Below are positions 33,770 through 47,082 of a stretch of 64,000 nt of DNA, piece after piece; positions within the stretch are counted from its first letter, which is position 1, and every line of letters begins with the position of its first letter. The position numbers and the translations under genes were made by a program. The stretch comes from Branchiostoma floridae. Lineage: Eukaryota; Chordata; Leptocardii; Amphioxiformes; Branchiostomatidae. The notes under the pieces were generated by a model. The model saw nothing but the letters and a program-made list of their open reading frames with translations, was not told where the DNA came from and searched no databases. The stretch covers positions 16,562,294 through 16,626,293 of the forward strand of contig NC_049987.1 of assembly GCF_000003815.2 (NCBI RefSeq), in the 5' to 3' direction.

Positions 33770-35424
33770 GGAGGTTGGTTATATATTACACTGTACAAAG
33801 ATATGTATTGTAAAATCTAGACGAGAAGAATTTATAAAATAACATATAATGCATTCAGACCATTGACTTATTGCTTAATGTTTCGTTGTATAACACATTG
33901 TACCTTAAGAATCGTGTTTGGCAATGCGTATCCATGGTAACGAAATTACTTACGGACAACAAAATGCTTGCCGAAATGTGTAACACGAAAAACGTAATAG
34001 AAACATCATCGAAGTAGTGAAGGCTTAGGGGAAAATAGGAGCTAATTAAAACGACATAACGTGTTGAAAATTGCTGGTTGAATGGTCTATTATGTCGCCT
34101 ATATAATCTCCAATCCTTGAGATGTGCGGTTTGTTGATACGTTGCCATGGTAACGAAATTCCTCGGGCTATTCTTAACCTTTTCCATCACGCTTCGGACG
34201 TCAGTAGATAAAGGCGGGTGCGTCAGTAATCATCAAGGATCTAGGTCCGTCCGTAAGGTCACTTCTATACGACTGGCTATGTATTGTAATTGTCGCAACG
34301 TGAATAAAGTCAAAGACTGGCTAGAGATCATATTTCCATACATAACTTTCGTAGTTGATTCTAATAGTAACGAAAAACTTTTGAAAAACATTTTTGCATC
34401 TTAATTTTACGGTGCAAATTTCTTGATATTTACTAAACAACATCACTTGATCAATATAAATAAATCTCCCAAATTATACAACTATAGAGAATTTGTTCTT
34501 CTGAATATTTGCGTAATGGTACGAATGAAAAGTTCATAGAAGTTTTCCGAGTTCACAATGTTGAACAGGTAAAACTGCTTTTCGGCGTTAGACACCAAAA
34601 TAGTCTAATTTGTACCTTAACTAAAAACTCGGAAACAAACCACAAAATTCTAAGGTATATCTTAATATTTTTCAAAGACGAGGCGTGAACTAGAATTCAG
34701 AATATGTTTATTATCACCATTTTCGGTTACAGACACACACCAAAAGATTATGAGTGGAGACATTTTGCCTTAAGCTCCGAATTCTTAACAATTATGAGAA
34801 ATATGAGCTGCTGATGGTAAATAAAAAGGAGGCAAAATGTCTAGACTATACTTTTCATTACAAAAGCAAAGAAATTGGGAAAAATGATACTGATAGCGTT
34901 GGAATTATAAGTAGGGTCTGTTTAGCGTCTCAGAATAACATACAAAAAAAGACCAAAAAAAGACCAAAAAAATCGCAATCTTGTAAAGGAATAAGAATAT
35001 CGTTGCAATGCCATACTCTGTAGCCAGCAATGCTTACAAGAGACTTAGCAATTATTTCGAATGAATATGTGAAAACCATGAAATAGCGTTATGCAGGAAG
35101 GAAAATATGGATGCCTGGTTTGTGAAAAAAGGAAAACTACCAAAAATCTGGGTCGCTTTGAAGTCTTTAGTCACCTAGCATATGTCCTGAAGAAAATGCA
35201 TTAGGTTATCCTCTACCAAAAAGTTATGACTAAAACGCTTCTGCAGTTCGAGAGAGGGCCGAAACCTATACCACCTCAGTCTGTTTTGCATGTCGACGTC
35301 AAAAGCAAGTTGCCACAACAAGAATCAATACAATAGCATGTCCGGAAGATACAAAGACACTAAGTACTTAGGGAGGCCGCTACAAGGCCGACAAGAGTTC
35401 GGAGACCTCATACCTGCATGAAAT

Positions 35425-35735
35425 ATTTCGAGCCTTTGTGGAAACGATCATGCAGATCCAGGGTAATCTTCCTTTCACCACAAGCTACCTGCTACCAAAA
35501 ATTCAACACCATAGCATGTCCAGATCCAAATATGCAAGACACAGAAGTTCTGCTGCAGTACAAAGGTCAAACACCAGGGGGACCAAAATTGATCTTGACC
35601 CTTGTCTTCCTAACACTTACCCACATACTAGATGTCATTAGAATCCATCCAGAGCTTCTAACGCTATGCTGACAACAAATATCCGGAAACACAAACTGAC
35701 ACATATACACACAGAGACACACCAAAAACAGTACC
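35425..35735. repeat. Interspersed repeat with ACA-rich tail, copy 1
   Basis: Shares ordered blocks with 57330-57660: CAAGCTACCTGCTACCAAAA, CCATAGCATGTCCAG, AGTTCTGCTGCAG, GACCAAAATTGATCTTGACC and a tail of ACACAAAC-type repeats. Parts of the same repeat also occur near 33440-33490 and 61575-61820. Non-coding. Confidence 0.65.
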
Positions 35736-35863
35736 TCCATGGAGATAAAAAGTCGACCCTCAACTTTATCCAATGCATATCAACAGACCGAATAGCAATA
35801 CAATCTATCCACAGCTTCTTAAAATATGCTGATATTAGTTGGCGGAAGAACAGAAACACTTCA

Positions 35864-36023
35864 CTCCAAGTAGAGGTTAGGCCCCGGCTGCTTTTTAAAA
35901 CGTTTTAGGTGTTTTATCAGGATTTTCATTTTGTACTGGTCGGGAGACATAAAGAAAACGGTACAAGATATAAAGCCCGATAAAAACGCATAAAAACAGC
36001 CCGAGCCTAACCTCTGCTTGGAG
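35864..36023. mobile_element. Inverted-repeat MITE
   Basis: CTCCAAGTAGAGGTTAGG at the left is inverted as CCTAACCTCTGCTTGGAG at the right, continuing inward (CCCGGCTG / CAGCCCG). No clear target repeat. Adjoins a CA-tailed interspersed repeat. Confidence 0.8.
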
Positions 36024-39000
36024 AGTACACAAACACACAGACGCACCAAAATCAAATTTATAAAACTCTAACACGAAACTTGTTCATAGAGTCCGCAGCT
36101 GTTTAAGAATGTGCGTTTTTTTTTTCTCAGAGTAAATACTCTATTTAGTACATCGTGTTGTACAGTATCGCTTATCGTTTCGGTCAGATCGTTTTGTCAC
36201 GACAGATAGCTTATTACACAGTTCTGACCCACAAAAATGTCACGCATGTCGCCAACACGTGCACACCGGTTATTATGCACAGGCCTTTATCTGTGCGGAA
36301 TGCGGATAACTACCTACGATTTCAAGGATGATAACTCGAAAAGACAGTATTCAAACACTAACTACTACTGCATGATAAAGGAGTCTTCCTTTCATTTTGA
36401 AGTTCGGACATTTAAAAGAAAGAAATACTAAGCTGATGTCTGTGATAGTTACATGCTACAGTTATGTGTTAACGTTCAAAGTGGGGTATTCTAAATGTAA
36501 CCTCCTTTGCTTGGCCTCCACCAGGCCTTCCTACTGGGGTGCGGGGTTCGTAGAATTCAGCAAACAAAATTGGCCAGGGAGTCAGTCCATTCTAAGGTAA
36601 ATGTTTCCCCTCCGGCCAACTCCTCTGGTAGCAAACTTTGACTGCCCTGGTAAATTATTCTCCCTATGATAGCCAGCGTAGTCAGTCTGGTAGAGACTTA
36701 CTATCCTTTGCTACAGGTACCCTTAGGTGTGGATTATGTATACATTATCGGAGGATTAGTTCTGGTGGTGATATTCTATAGTCTGGCTATCAGACTCCTT
36801 AGGTCTCTTAAAGGTTATCAAAACTGTATTTGGCGTGTTGGTAACGTTACAATAGAAAGAAAATCCGTAGGGTTGGACCAAAAACATTTTACTTCACAAA
36901 TTGATTATACCATAATTTGCGACTTGTGCGAAGAATCAGCGATGTCCAATCAATGTATATATATAGCCATGCATATGTGTAAGCAAATAATCTAATTTTG
37001 AATTAAGAGAGGTAAAGATATTTTCCTATTTGTGTTGATGTTTTTAGAAGTTGCGTAATGCTATAATGAGACAATTACTGTTACCTAGCCAGTTACCATA
37101 GAGACCCAATGACGTCATATTATTATCCAATGGAAGTGTTTCTAAAGGCCTAACAGTCTTTGAAAAGGATTCGAGAAATTCATCCTAAAAAGTGATTCAT
37201 GTTTGTCAAAAAATCCATTTGTCAAGACAAAGGGTACTATTACACTAAAATTAGCTCAGAATATGTATGATAGAAGTTTAACAATACGTCTATAGTTCAC
37301 ATATGCAGGTAGGGGTTTAGATTGTGCTACGCTTTCATGGCTTGTTCAATGCTTTCTAAAATGCCAGTTTAAAACTTCCGGAGCACCCTTTGTCTATTTT
37401 GGTAATGCATACCACCTACTTGTTTTGCTACATTGCGAATCTAGGACACTCTCTAACACCTTCATTTGCTTTGTAAAGGTCTGTAATCTATATCTTTATC
37501 CTTTGAGGTTTTTCTACGAATTAGAGAGAATTGAAGATGTCCTCAAATCTATGTCGCTAATACAAAGGTTGGATTTTTAGATTGTCTTTTTGACCTTTAA
37601 CATTTTGAAACACAGCATCGAAAAGCGTCTCATGAAGTCAACTGTGAAAAGTATAATTATTCATTGAGTGTCTTTTGAAACACACTGTGGCTTTAACGAC
37701 CCATCCTTGTAATTTCCGCTCTACTGTTTGGGGTTTGTTATGACAGTTGTCATGGCAACCAGGTAAGATGAATATATCCCCCACTGTGACATAATGGCGC
37801 GAAAAGTCGGGCCCTGTGGCCATGGGTTTACCCCTTAGGTGAAAAGTGACAAAAGCTAAAACTCTTCAAAATCCCATGGATTTAAAAGAGCCACAATGAC
37901 GCTTCAATGTATGCATCGTACTAGTCGATTCTGAATTCCCTATTGGGTGTTCACATAGGCAGTCAAGCTATTCTCTTAAAAGTTGCCGTGAAATAATTTC
38001 ATTATCTGTCTTTTTAATGACACAATATTTATCCAAACGCAATCAATCAAATTGTACAAAATGACTGACGTCTGAATGTACCCAAAGACTACCTTCACCA
38101 CGTTCTAAGATATCTGTCGCGTTTTAAAGATAAGACTGAAATCTCAAGAGAATATGCTACTGAGACACTGGTGCTTCGTTTTGGTTTCCCGCCCTTTTCA
38201 TGCATACCGCAAGATATCGTTTGATGGATCTGTCAATCTTGTTGACACACGCGCGTTGTGCACAGCACCGGCGGCGATGGTCGAGTTGGTCTGCCGTGAA
38301 CGATTTGTGTCAGCTACGCTAGGAATGAATTTGAAAAACGTTCCGTTTAAAAGTATGGTAAGACTTCAAGAAAGGTTTTACGGTCTAAAAGTCACATTTG
38401 TGAATTAGAAGAGCTTTGTGGCGCAGATAAGTATCTAAATTGGAAACGTTTTCATTTTCAGATCGATCACAGAAAGTCACTTGAATAAGAACACACCGTG
38501 GTATGATACACCTTTTATCCAGAAGCTGGGGCGCAAGCAACGTACTCTATAAACTTTACAGAGAGACATGTTTCACTGACAGAAAGTTATGGCTTAAACG
38601 GCTCAACTCTGTCGTCTACTATTATATTCTCTCGCTTCTTTGCTTTGTCATTCTCGGTCTATTGACCATGTTATCATAGTTTATACTGCATGAATAGACA
38701 CTACCCTACAATACAGTTCAGGGCGATTTTTGGTACAGCTATTTCTCATAGTGTCCTCGCGTTGTATTTGTGGTTAAACGCAACAAAATAAACAATGTTT
38801 ATTGCATATTCATTCCCCAGTGCGATAAATGCATAAGAGACTATACATTGTGTAATAAATACGTATACGTAAGAAAAGAATAATAACAAAGTTACCACTA
38901 AATGTAACAAAATACTAAACACGATGCAAATTTATTATCGCACATCTAAGTTCTAATAGATTCTTCCTCTTTTTTTTCAGTCATGACGACATAGTTATAA

Positions 39001-41099
39001 CGTTAAACAGCTTCGTCCATTACATAAACATTTGTGCGTGATATGCTTTGATATTGTCTTACATTTCTTTTCAATCTGAATAGATTTTAACACGGATTGG
39101 TGCTCGTTTTCATACAATATATAGTCTAGTCAGAGATGCATTTCATCTTCAATACGGAAGTTAACATAACATTTACATAAACTATCTTATAAAGGGGTGC
39201 GGTTATGCCTGTCAGATTGTTTTTTGTTTCCATTTTTTACGATAACCGTGGATGCATTCCTTGTGTATTCAAAAACTGTGGGTATTGTCGTTGTGTTCGT
39301 TTGTAACACAATGTTCATGATTTCACAACAAACATGACCGTTCAACTCACCGGCAACCGGTGTCTCCTACTGCTATCACCACGTCAATCAGACAACAATG
39401 TTAAGTTCCAGACTGAGCTCATATGTGGCGCCAAGCCCAGAACTAGTTCTCTTTAAGCTTACAGAAGCATTTGTATGATTGCAAGGGCGTTACTGATTCT
39501 TCCTACTTAAAGCACGTCCACTGTTCTCAATCGTCATGGTATGGAATCTCCGAGCAAACTTTCCAAACGAAGACACTGTCATATAAAATTGTAGTTATGT
39601 GGGAATTGAAGTCTGAATATGGCGTTTACCTACTGAAGAATTACCGATGACAATGTTGACAACGACTTGGTAGACAAGAGAAACTTTTAGAATGTTAAGT
39701 CAGAGATTTTTATCTATACTCTCGGGCGACTGACTTTTCTATTTTAAACTCGCCCATCTCTCAAAAGACAAGTCTCATGGAATAATGTCAGACAAGTTTG
39801 CTAAGTGCTTTGCGCTCCAGACTTACAATGAACATGTTGACAAAACAAGTCTTGTACAACCCCAAACATTGCGGTGGGCGACTTACTCCCATTTCTTTAA
39901 GTTATCAGCTTGTCTTATTTTAGTCTCCACGCAGATGTTGCGAAAAAGTTTGAGACATTTTCTTTACTGTGAATTATATAGAACTTGTAAGAGTAACAAA
40001 CGACACAAAAAGACAAGCAACTACGTTCAACAAAAAAGACAAGCAACTACGTTCAACCGAGCATATATGATGGAAAACCGCTTTATGAAAAGTTCATCTA
40101 AAAGCAAGGAAATGGGGTTAGCAGTTGTGTTTTCTTAGTTTCACTGTCATGATTTAACATACTGTAGGTGTGTAAGAGAATTTGTTCAACTGTGGAAAAA
40201 TTTGCTCAAAAGTTTGTTTTTCTTTTGTTATGTCAGCAATGATCTCTGATTGTCTTCCATTTTTGTTGTGTTGTGTAAAAACATTTTACATCATTAGTCC
40301 TCATTAAGCTCATAAATACGCGCATACCAGACAAATGTCTATTTTCCACAATAATGAGACTGAACTTTCGACCACCAGTACTACCTGTTCTTGTTGACCA
40401 AATCTTCCCAGTGGAGTTTTCGATACTTGTTGATCTGTTTTGGTTATTTGTCTACGAGTTGGACCATTCAATGATTGTCCACTGGCGAGTAAGACAATTC
40501 CCTAAAGTATTCATATTCAAAGTACGTGTGTAGTCGTTTTGGTTGGGGAGGGCAAACCTATTAAGTATATACGTATACATGTATCACAAAGTTGGCTTTG
40601 TCAGCATATAGTAGTAGTGCTAGTAGAAGTAGCAGTGCTAGTAGTAGTAGTACATTTAAGCTTATGCCAATAGTATGATGAACACTGTTTTCGCCTTTTC
40701 TTGCTTTCGGATACATGTATATGATACCTTATCATTTTCCCAGGAGAAAACATGTTTTATGATTTGTAAGTGAGATGGTATACACGCGCCAACGATATAG
40801 CATTACTGAATAGTCATTATTTCTATATAAAACAAATAGAAAATACACTAGAAATTACTCCCACCGAAAAAAAGTTAAAAGTTTCAAACACGTACACTCA
40901 CCACAAGTTGTAAAATGAAAAAAAAACACAGAAATACTTGTATCTGGAAATGAATGTTGATAGCAACGTTGTACTTCCATTCAAGTTAAAAGGACTTTAA
41001 GTACCGACTTTACAACGTAAAATTGAGACTAATTTGTAATATCCGACACATAACATTGTGGATACATATATAAAATGGGTAAAGAGTTTTAAATCTTAC

Positions 41100-41163
41100 C
41101 TTCTGCCGTAGTCGACGCTATTACACCGGCAAGTACCAGCATAGCCAGCGCGGTGGACCGCAT
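41100..41163 (-). CDS. Signal-peptide exon upstream of the kringle exon
   Basis: An ATG at 41163-41161 in good initiation context (A at -3) opens MRSTALAMLVLAGVIASTTA, an excellent short signal peptide with a predicted cleavage after an A-x-A-like end, then Glu and a phase-1 donor GTAAG at 41099. The phase matches the kringle exon acceptor at 29531 (joined codon Glu, giving an ESC kringle start) and also the TIG acceptor at 15835. The most economical model is signal peptide plus kringle. The intron would be 11.6 kb. The 5' untranslated part probably continues to about 41220 or beyond; no promoter was recognised. Confidence 0.65.
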
Positions 41164-42284
41164 CTTGGCCCCTCTTCTTCTGTCAGCCACCGTCGGGGAT
41201 TTTTGCGACGGACGACACGCAAATTTCACCAGCACAATTCGGCTTGAGTAGACGCTTACTTCTCAAGTAAATCTACCTGCAAGGCAGGTGTGTATGTGTG
41301 TATACGCCTTTTGAAGTGGGAACGAACCCCGCACCTGTACCTAGAAGCTACACCTTGTTGAATTCCGTCAACAACCGGCTTGAGGAGGTCAAGTCCGTTC
41401 GGCTGTCTTTTCAACCGTCTCTCCGAGAGGGCTGTCAAAGACAGGTGTGTTTCCTGTGATGTAACACACGGCAGGGCTTCAGTCAAGTCATTATCGGCAG
41501 CAGGGGGGATTTTGGGGGGATAATTTCCAGTAGGAGGAGCCCATTATTTATTTTGAAAAGGGGGCAGACAATCTAAAGTTCAGCAAAACTCATAGTGATT
41601 GTCTAAAGCTTGTGAAACGAAAATGCAGTACAACCACAGCACATGTAATGAATTTCGTTACGTTTGCGTTTTCATCCGTAACTCGAAACATATGAAACAA
41701 AAACCTTCTGGGCAAGCCATTATCTTAAATTTATGACCCTAATTATAACACTGTAAATCAAATGTCCACAATCATTCTTTAAAGAAGGGATTTAAAGAGA
41801 TACTGATGTTTTCTTATAGTGAGAACGAAAAACGTGGCAAAAGTCGATTTTGTTTACTCACATCGTTTGACATGTTTTAAGTTTATCTTATCCTTTGATT
41901 AGAGGGTGTTACAGAAAGCAAAGTACTTCATAAGTACCTGGTCCGACGGCTTTTTAACACCGACAGGAAAACCTACCCTTCCTCTTGAATGGTATCGTCC
42001 GGGTGGTTCGGTGACCTCTTTCGCCAGACAAAGAAGAGTCTCAGGAGGATCTGATGGGGTTTGTGGCTATCCTGGATTGACTTATTCTTTACTCGAGGTC
42101 TGATTAAGACATTTGAACACGGTACACCTTTTCAGAGACAATGAACTTGCTCGTGACGTCATGTATGTGATGTCTCAACAAAAAACAGACACATCTTGAC
42201 TGATGTCTTGAAGTAGTGACTCAATGCACGTCCGTTCTCACTTCTTCCATATCACGGCACAAAACAACAAATCACTGATAGAAT

Positions 42285-43900
42285 CATAGGTGGTAGGCCA
42301 TCAAGTTTTTGTTGAAATCAGTATTAGTTTGCTGTAATAAAAATCCTACTCGAAAGAACTCAAAGTGTGTAGTCGTTCCACCATGGGATTCCCGAGAATC
42401 ATACACTGTCTATATTAAACATACACTGTGTACTCGGTCCACTGAAACATTCCCGAGAATCGTCATGCACTTACACACACCGTGCATGCACTCGGTCCAC
42501 GAAAAGATTCCCGAGAATCGTACACTTACACATGCTGTGTACTTGGTCCACGGAAAGATTCCCGAGAATCGTACACTTACACATGCTGTGTACTTGGTCC
42601 ACGGAAAGATTCCCGAGAATCGTACACTTACACATGCTGTGTACTTGGTCCACGGAAAGATTCCCGAGAATCGTACACTTACACATGCTGTGTACTTGGT
42701 CCACGGAAAGATTCCCGAGAATCGTACACTTAGCGGTTACACGAGCTGTCGATTCCAAAGAATCGAACGGTTGCCGAAATCACCCGAAGTTTGCCGAACA
42801 CCGACTTCCGAACGCTTTGGTGTTAGGAACAATAATGAATAGGTAGGAAACGCCGTTTCAAAAGCCCTTGTTTAAGGCGAACTGCCGCAGTGAAATAAAA
42901 CACGTCGATACTACTTATTATCTGGGTGTTACTTACTAGCTATGTGAGATTACTTGGGCCACAACACCTAATAATAAAGAAGATATACAGCATTTTGTAA
43001 AGTCCGATTTCCGGGGAACAGCGTTACCAGCAGTACCATATCTGGCCGCTAGAGTCGCTGCTGCACAAGACTATTACATCATTGCTAACCAATCAGAGAG
43101 ACGCGAGACTCAGATTTCCCGCCAAACTTTCAGTGAACCAAGTACACACCGCGTGTTTTATAGTGTAATAGTGTAGTGTATGATTCTCGGGAATGTTTTA
43201 GTGGGCTGAGTACACAGTGATGTCAATGATTCTCGGAATTCTTTCAGAGAGAGTGTGTCAATGTATGATTCTGGGGACTATTTGAGCGGACCGAGTACAC
43301 TGAGTGTGTGGTAGTCAGTGTATGATTCTCAGGAATCTCTGTGGAACGAGTATACACTGTTTGAGTTCATAAAGTCTGATTTTAGTACGACAAAGTACAT
43401 GTAATACTGATTTCAACAAATACTCGATGGCCTATCGCCTTTGGTCAAACCAGCCACGTTGAAAACTATTCTCACGTAAAAGCCGAGAAGTCCCAGACCC
43501 ACCATAGAACCGTGGTTCTAACTCACTTTTCCTGCTGGTCACCCCTATTGGTAACGCTCTTTCCGGATAGTATTTCCTACCCAGTCATTTATATGTAGTT
43601 AGTGAAGTTAGCCCTCTTGGCGGTTCATCGGTTCGAGCAGGGCTTCGCGAACGCGTTCGAGCAAACTGCGAAACTGTTCTACTCCCGTCGGCCTTTGCGT
43701 GAACTATCCCGTGATCTAGAACGACGCAGCAAACGGAGCTCGGAGTACACAGTGCGTCTTTCAAGCTCAGCATCTTGTTTACTATTTGATTTAATGGACT
43801 GAGTACACAGTATGGTATTACTGTATACAGTGTGTGTTGAGTATATACGTACAAAGATAGCAACAGCGATTTCAACAAAAACTCGATGGCCTATCGCCCA
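42285..43900. mobile_element. Large foldback-like element with subterminal repeats
   Basis: The left end GGTAGGCCATCAAG..GTTGAAATC is inverted at 43869-43900 (GATTTCAACAAAAACTCGAT, GGCCTATCGCCC) and again at 43410-43440. The flanks share TGATAGAAT (42276-42284 and 43901-43909), a likely 8-9-bp target duplication. Both arms are filled with the motif GATTCCCGAGAATC, itself nearly palindromic: 51-bp tandem on the left, irregular and inverted on the right (43170-43350). No transposase frame is visible, so it is non-autonomous. Confidence 0.65.
42506..42735. repeat. 51-bp tandem array
   Basis: GATTCCCGAGAATCG recurs at exactly 51-bp steps (42506, 42557, 42608, 42659, 42710), with near-identical spacer TACACTTACACATGCTGTGT. 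Diverged units precede it at about 42388 and 42447. Because 51 is 17 codons, four overlapping frames stay open and give 17-residue repeats; these are artefacts. Confidence 0.9.
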
Positions 43901-44776
43901 TGATAGAATGTGACATTCTAGAACGCCACCTGTGTTATGGTGTAAATGTGTGTCACTATTTTACGTCATTGGTCCAGCAGTGACGCGTAAAAGAATTTCC
44001 GTTTTCTAGAGACCAGGAGGAATAATTAACATCATTTCAAGAAAACGGTAAATGGAATTCAACTGTGAAAAGGATCGGTACCCGCTAGTTATAACTTTAA
44101 AAAGTCTATTCCTCAAAAATGAATTTTCCAACACCTGAGTATTGTATGTATAGCTTGTTCTCCTTTTTAACCACTTCACAATCCTCAAAATGGCATACTT
44201 ATATATATATATATATATATTTTCCCCACATCAGTATATGTAAAACAGTTCTCCTTTTTAACAATTCTACAGAGGTTCAGTTGGGTTTGCGAACAGGAGC
44301 GCTTCGTTTATTTACGTGAGAAAATCCCGAACTAGAGGGATTAGGGTAACGGCTCCTTGGCAAAGAAGAAAAGACGGTGTTGATAGATCTATAGCAGATA
44401 GTACCTGCATGTTGTCCCAACAAAGCTGGTTTCGGGGATTTACTACAAATACAAGAAAAGACCCGCCAAGAGTGCAAGCCGCTACCACCGATTCGATGTG
44501 TGCCCTATTTTACAATAGTACGCACAGTAGAAACAGTATTGAAATGATGAATTGGTGATATTCCATGTTGTAAGTATAGCTTGTAGCCTATTTTCTAGTG
44601 ATATGAGACTGACCCGTTTCTACGTGTCTCCCTGGGAGACGCGACCAGGCGAGACTTCAAAAGCGAGACGGCATGTTCTTGTTGGTAGCTGAGGATTTAG
44701 AGTCAGTGATTCAGATCCAGTCTACTTTTGTCGCTGGGTCTGTCGCCTTTAGTAAGTAAACTACGTCGTGCAATTC

Positions 44777-44779
<3 letters not shown>

Positions 44780-44835
<56 letters not shown>

Positions 44836-44947
44836 ATGCACACATACATGTACACACACATACACAAACGCACACTCACACACACGCACAAACACACACA
44901 TACATACATACAAACACACACACACTCACTCACTCACACATTCACGC
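44780..44947. repeat. (CA)n microsatellite, compound
   Basis: Pure (CA)n to about 44830, then ACACAT and CACTCA-type variants to about 44947. The His/Thr and Cys/Val open frames here are artefacts. Confidence 0.95.
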
Positions 44948-46481
44948 ACAAACACTTTTAAAAGGGAGCGAAAACACACCAAATGAAAGTACCTAAGTAT
45001 CAAAACAAACGCCCTTTCTTTCTAGTCCTTCAAACACAACGTTCATCAACGTCTACTGCAATGTACAACGTTATAGATGCTTAGTTTGAGAAGCGACGTG
45101 ACATTCTGAGCGTAATGACCTTGCGTACGTTGACCCAGAGTCGTCGTCATTTCCGAGTAGACCATCCCTGTTTACAGTGTCAGTTTGACGGATACATTTA
45201 AAACCTTGTAAACCAAGCTCGAAAAAACACCTATATCAACCATTCAAAGAAAACCAACATTAGACTTTGAGAAACCAAGTTCTATGCTTCGTTCGACTTG
45301 TCGTTGAACGTATGTTGCTCAAGAATATTCCCGTTTGAGTGCTGTTTGTATCTTTCCTAGCGATTACAGTATGGACACAGTAAGGTAGTACATGCACGTA
45401 CACCGAATGGTTCAAAAGATCCGATCAAACTAACAACAGGTGGTTTAGAAGCGACATCTAGCGATAGATGATGGTACCAGATCAATAGAAACACCAGACG
45501 CGCGGATTTCAAATTGCATCAAGTGACGAGGATTTTAAAAGAATGCACGAAACACGACTGTAATACTTTCTAAAGCCCTTTTAATCATTTACTAGATGAA
45601 TAAACACAGACAAACACCACGCTGACAATGACAAGCGTACTCGGCTCACAAGGACCTCGTATTTTCACTTACATTTTTCCTAACTTTATTCTCTTGTATC
45701 AGCCACATTTAGTTTTTCCTATAGCTATGGCAATCAACGTACAGCTTTGAAGATGGACCAGTATAGTTATCATGATTTGTGAGATTCTTTGTTCATTTGC
45801 TAACTGTTGTTTATACAGGACGAATATATTGCTTATAGTTCTGTCAAATTTTGCGATTAAGTCGCTCCATAGCACATTACCATCATCATTCACAATACTT
45901 TTTTCACAAACTTTCCAAACACTGTAAAATGACCAATTGCAAGTGATCTCTATTACTTTACGCCATGCATAACTTTTCCAAAAGTGGATGCTGACATGTT
46001 TGTTAACATTTGAGGCCAAATTATGCTTTCATGCTAATATAATAGGCCAAATTATGGTAACTTTGAAGGAGAAAATCCTAGTACAACACTACATAACCAT
46101 TAGAGATAGCCCTCAGTTGTTTGAATTGGAACAAATGATGGAGATTCATTTTGAGGTAAGTCAAGAAGACGACATAATTTCTAGTACAACAGCTTTCATA
46201 ACCGAAACAAATGTATCACCCTCTCTCGGAATTTAGAAATATATGTACACGTCTGTTTTACCCTCATAATCATCATCTTCATCATGACGTCAACAAAATA
46301 TGTGCACAAGTAGCTATAGTTGACACATGTACAGAAGCTGGTGACGTAATACTGTGAACACAGTAAGTCAGTGTATAGACATCGAATGGTTCAAATCAAT
46401 TAAACAAGAGCGGCACCTAGCGGAGGCAAATACCGATACTGGCATGACTGTTCTCACTAATCATAACAGGTGGTGCTGAAG

Positions 46482-46629
46482 TAATCTCCAAGCAGATCCT
46501 ACGGTGCCATCATCATCCTACGGTGCCATAATATAGTATCAAAGCTGGTCAAGGAGTATAGCCGGCCAAAGGGAGTCAAACGGTGGGTTTGATACTATAT
46601 TATGCCAACGTGGATCTGCTCGGAGATTA
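46482..46629. mobile_element. Inverted-repeat element with 9-bp target duplication
   Basis: Ends TAATCTCCAAGCAGATCC and GGATCTGCTCGGAGATTA, with ATAATATAGTATCAAA / TTTGATACTATATTAT inside. Flanked by GTGCTGAAG at 46473-46481 and 46630-46638. A diverged relative lies at about 11905-11995 (CTCGAAGCAGATCCC to AGATCTGCTTTG). Confidence 0.85.
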
Positions 46630-47082
46630 GTGCTGAAGCGCCATCTAGTGACATACCATTATACATATGTAGTACTTGACCCAAGTAAACACTAGGCATG
46701 CAGATTTAAAATCATAGAACAAGGAGGTTAAATGAAATTTAACATCCTTGTCATGCTAATTACAAAGAATGCGCACATGTTCTTCTCAAACTTGAAGGTA
46801 AAGAACACATGCACTGTCAAACATGAATATCATTCTGAAGCGGTTGTATTGAAAATTAAGTCATCCATATGAACTATCCTGAAACAACCTTGTGTCCTGT
46901 TTCTTAAGTCATCGTCGTAACAGTTACGTCCTTGCTAGTGTATGTTTATAGCATCCACAACTGCTTGTCATATCGACATATCAAGTTCATATTAACGCAC
47001 ACAAAGCCCACATGACAAGCATCACGTACAAGAATCAGATGGTCACATACATCATACAGGGCATCTATAGTACACTGCTTAA

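Larger units (their letters stand above)
29532..41099. other. Putative 11.6-kb intron, no coding recognised
   Basis: Apart from the repeats listed at 32.3, 33.6 and 35.4-36.0 kb, this is AT-rich with only short random frames. A GC-richer patch at about 31190-31410 includes GGGGTACTCCAAGGGGTACC-like local repeats and GCCCGGCCGGGCC; it may be another transposon end. A short exact duplication of AAAGACAAGCAACTACGTTC lies at 40009-40055, and a degenerate (AGT)n at 40605-40652. Confidence 0.5.
43910..47082. other. Intergenic DNA with small repeats
   Basis: Between the foldback element and the TPBG-like 3' end. Holds (TA)n at about 44200-44221, the (CA)n at 44.8 kb and the 46.5 kb transposon. No coding supported. 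Confidence 0.5.

Noticed and set aside
36666-36995. 109-residue plus-strand frame with a hydrophobic stretch (YIIGGLVLVVIFYSLAIRLL)
   Set aside because: The membrane-like stretch is tempting, but there is no family resemblance, no exon partner, and nearby TCCACCAGGCC motifs recur in repeats at 56.5 kb; most likely chance in AT-rich DNA.
42506-42735. Regular short repeats that might suggest a CRISPR array
   Set aside because: The spacers are near-identical, the host is a eukaryote and the units belong to a transposon.
42309-42846. Overlapping frames on both strands with 17-residue repeats (up to 177 residues)
   Set aside because: They come from a 51-bp tandem array inside a transposon; 51 is divisible by three so all frames stay open. 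No start context, leader or domain supports a protein.
44703-44986. Cys/Val- and His/Thr-rich frames
   Set aside because: Translation of (CA)n on the two strands.
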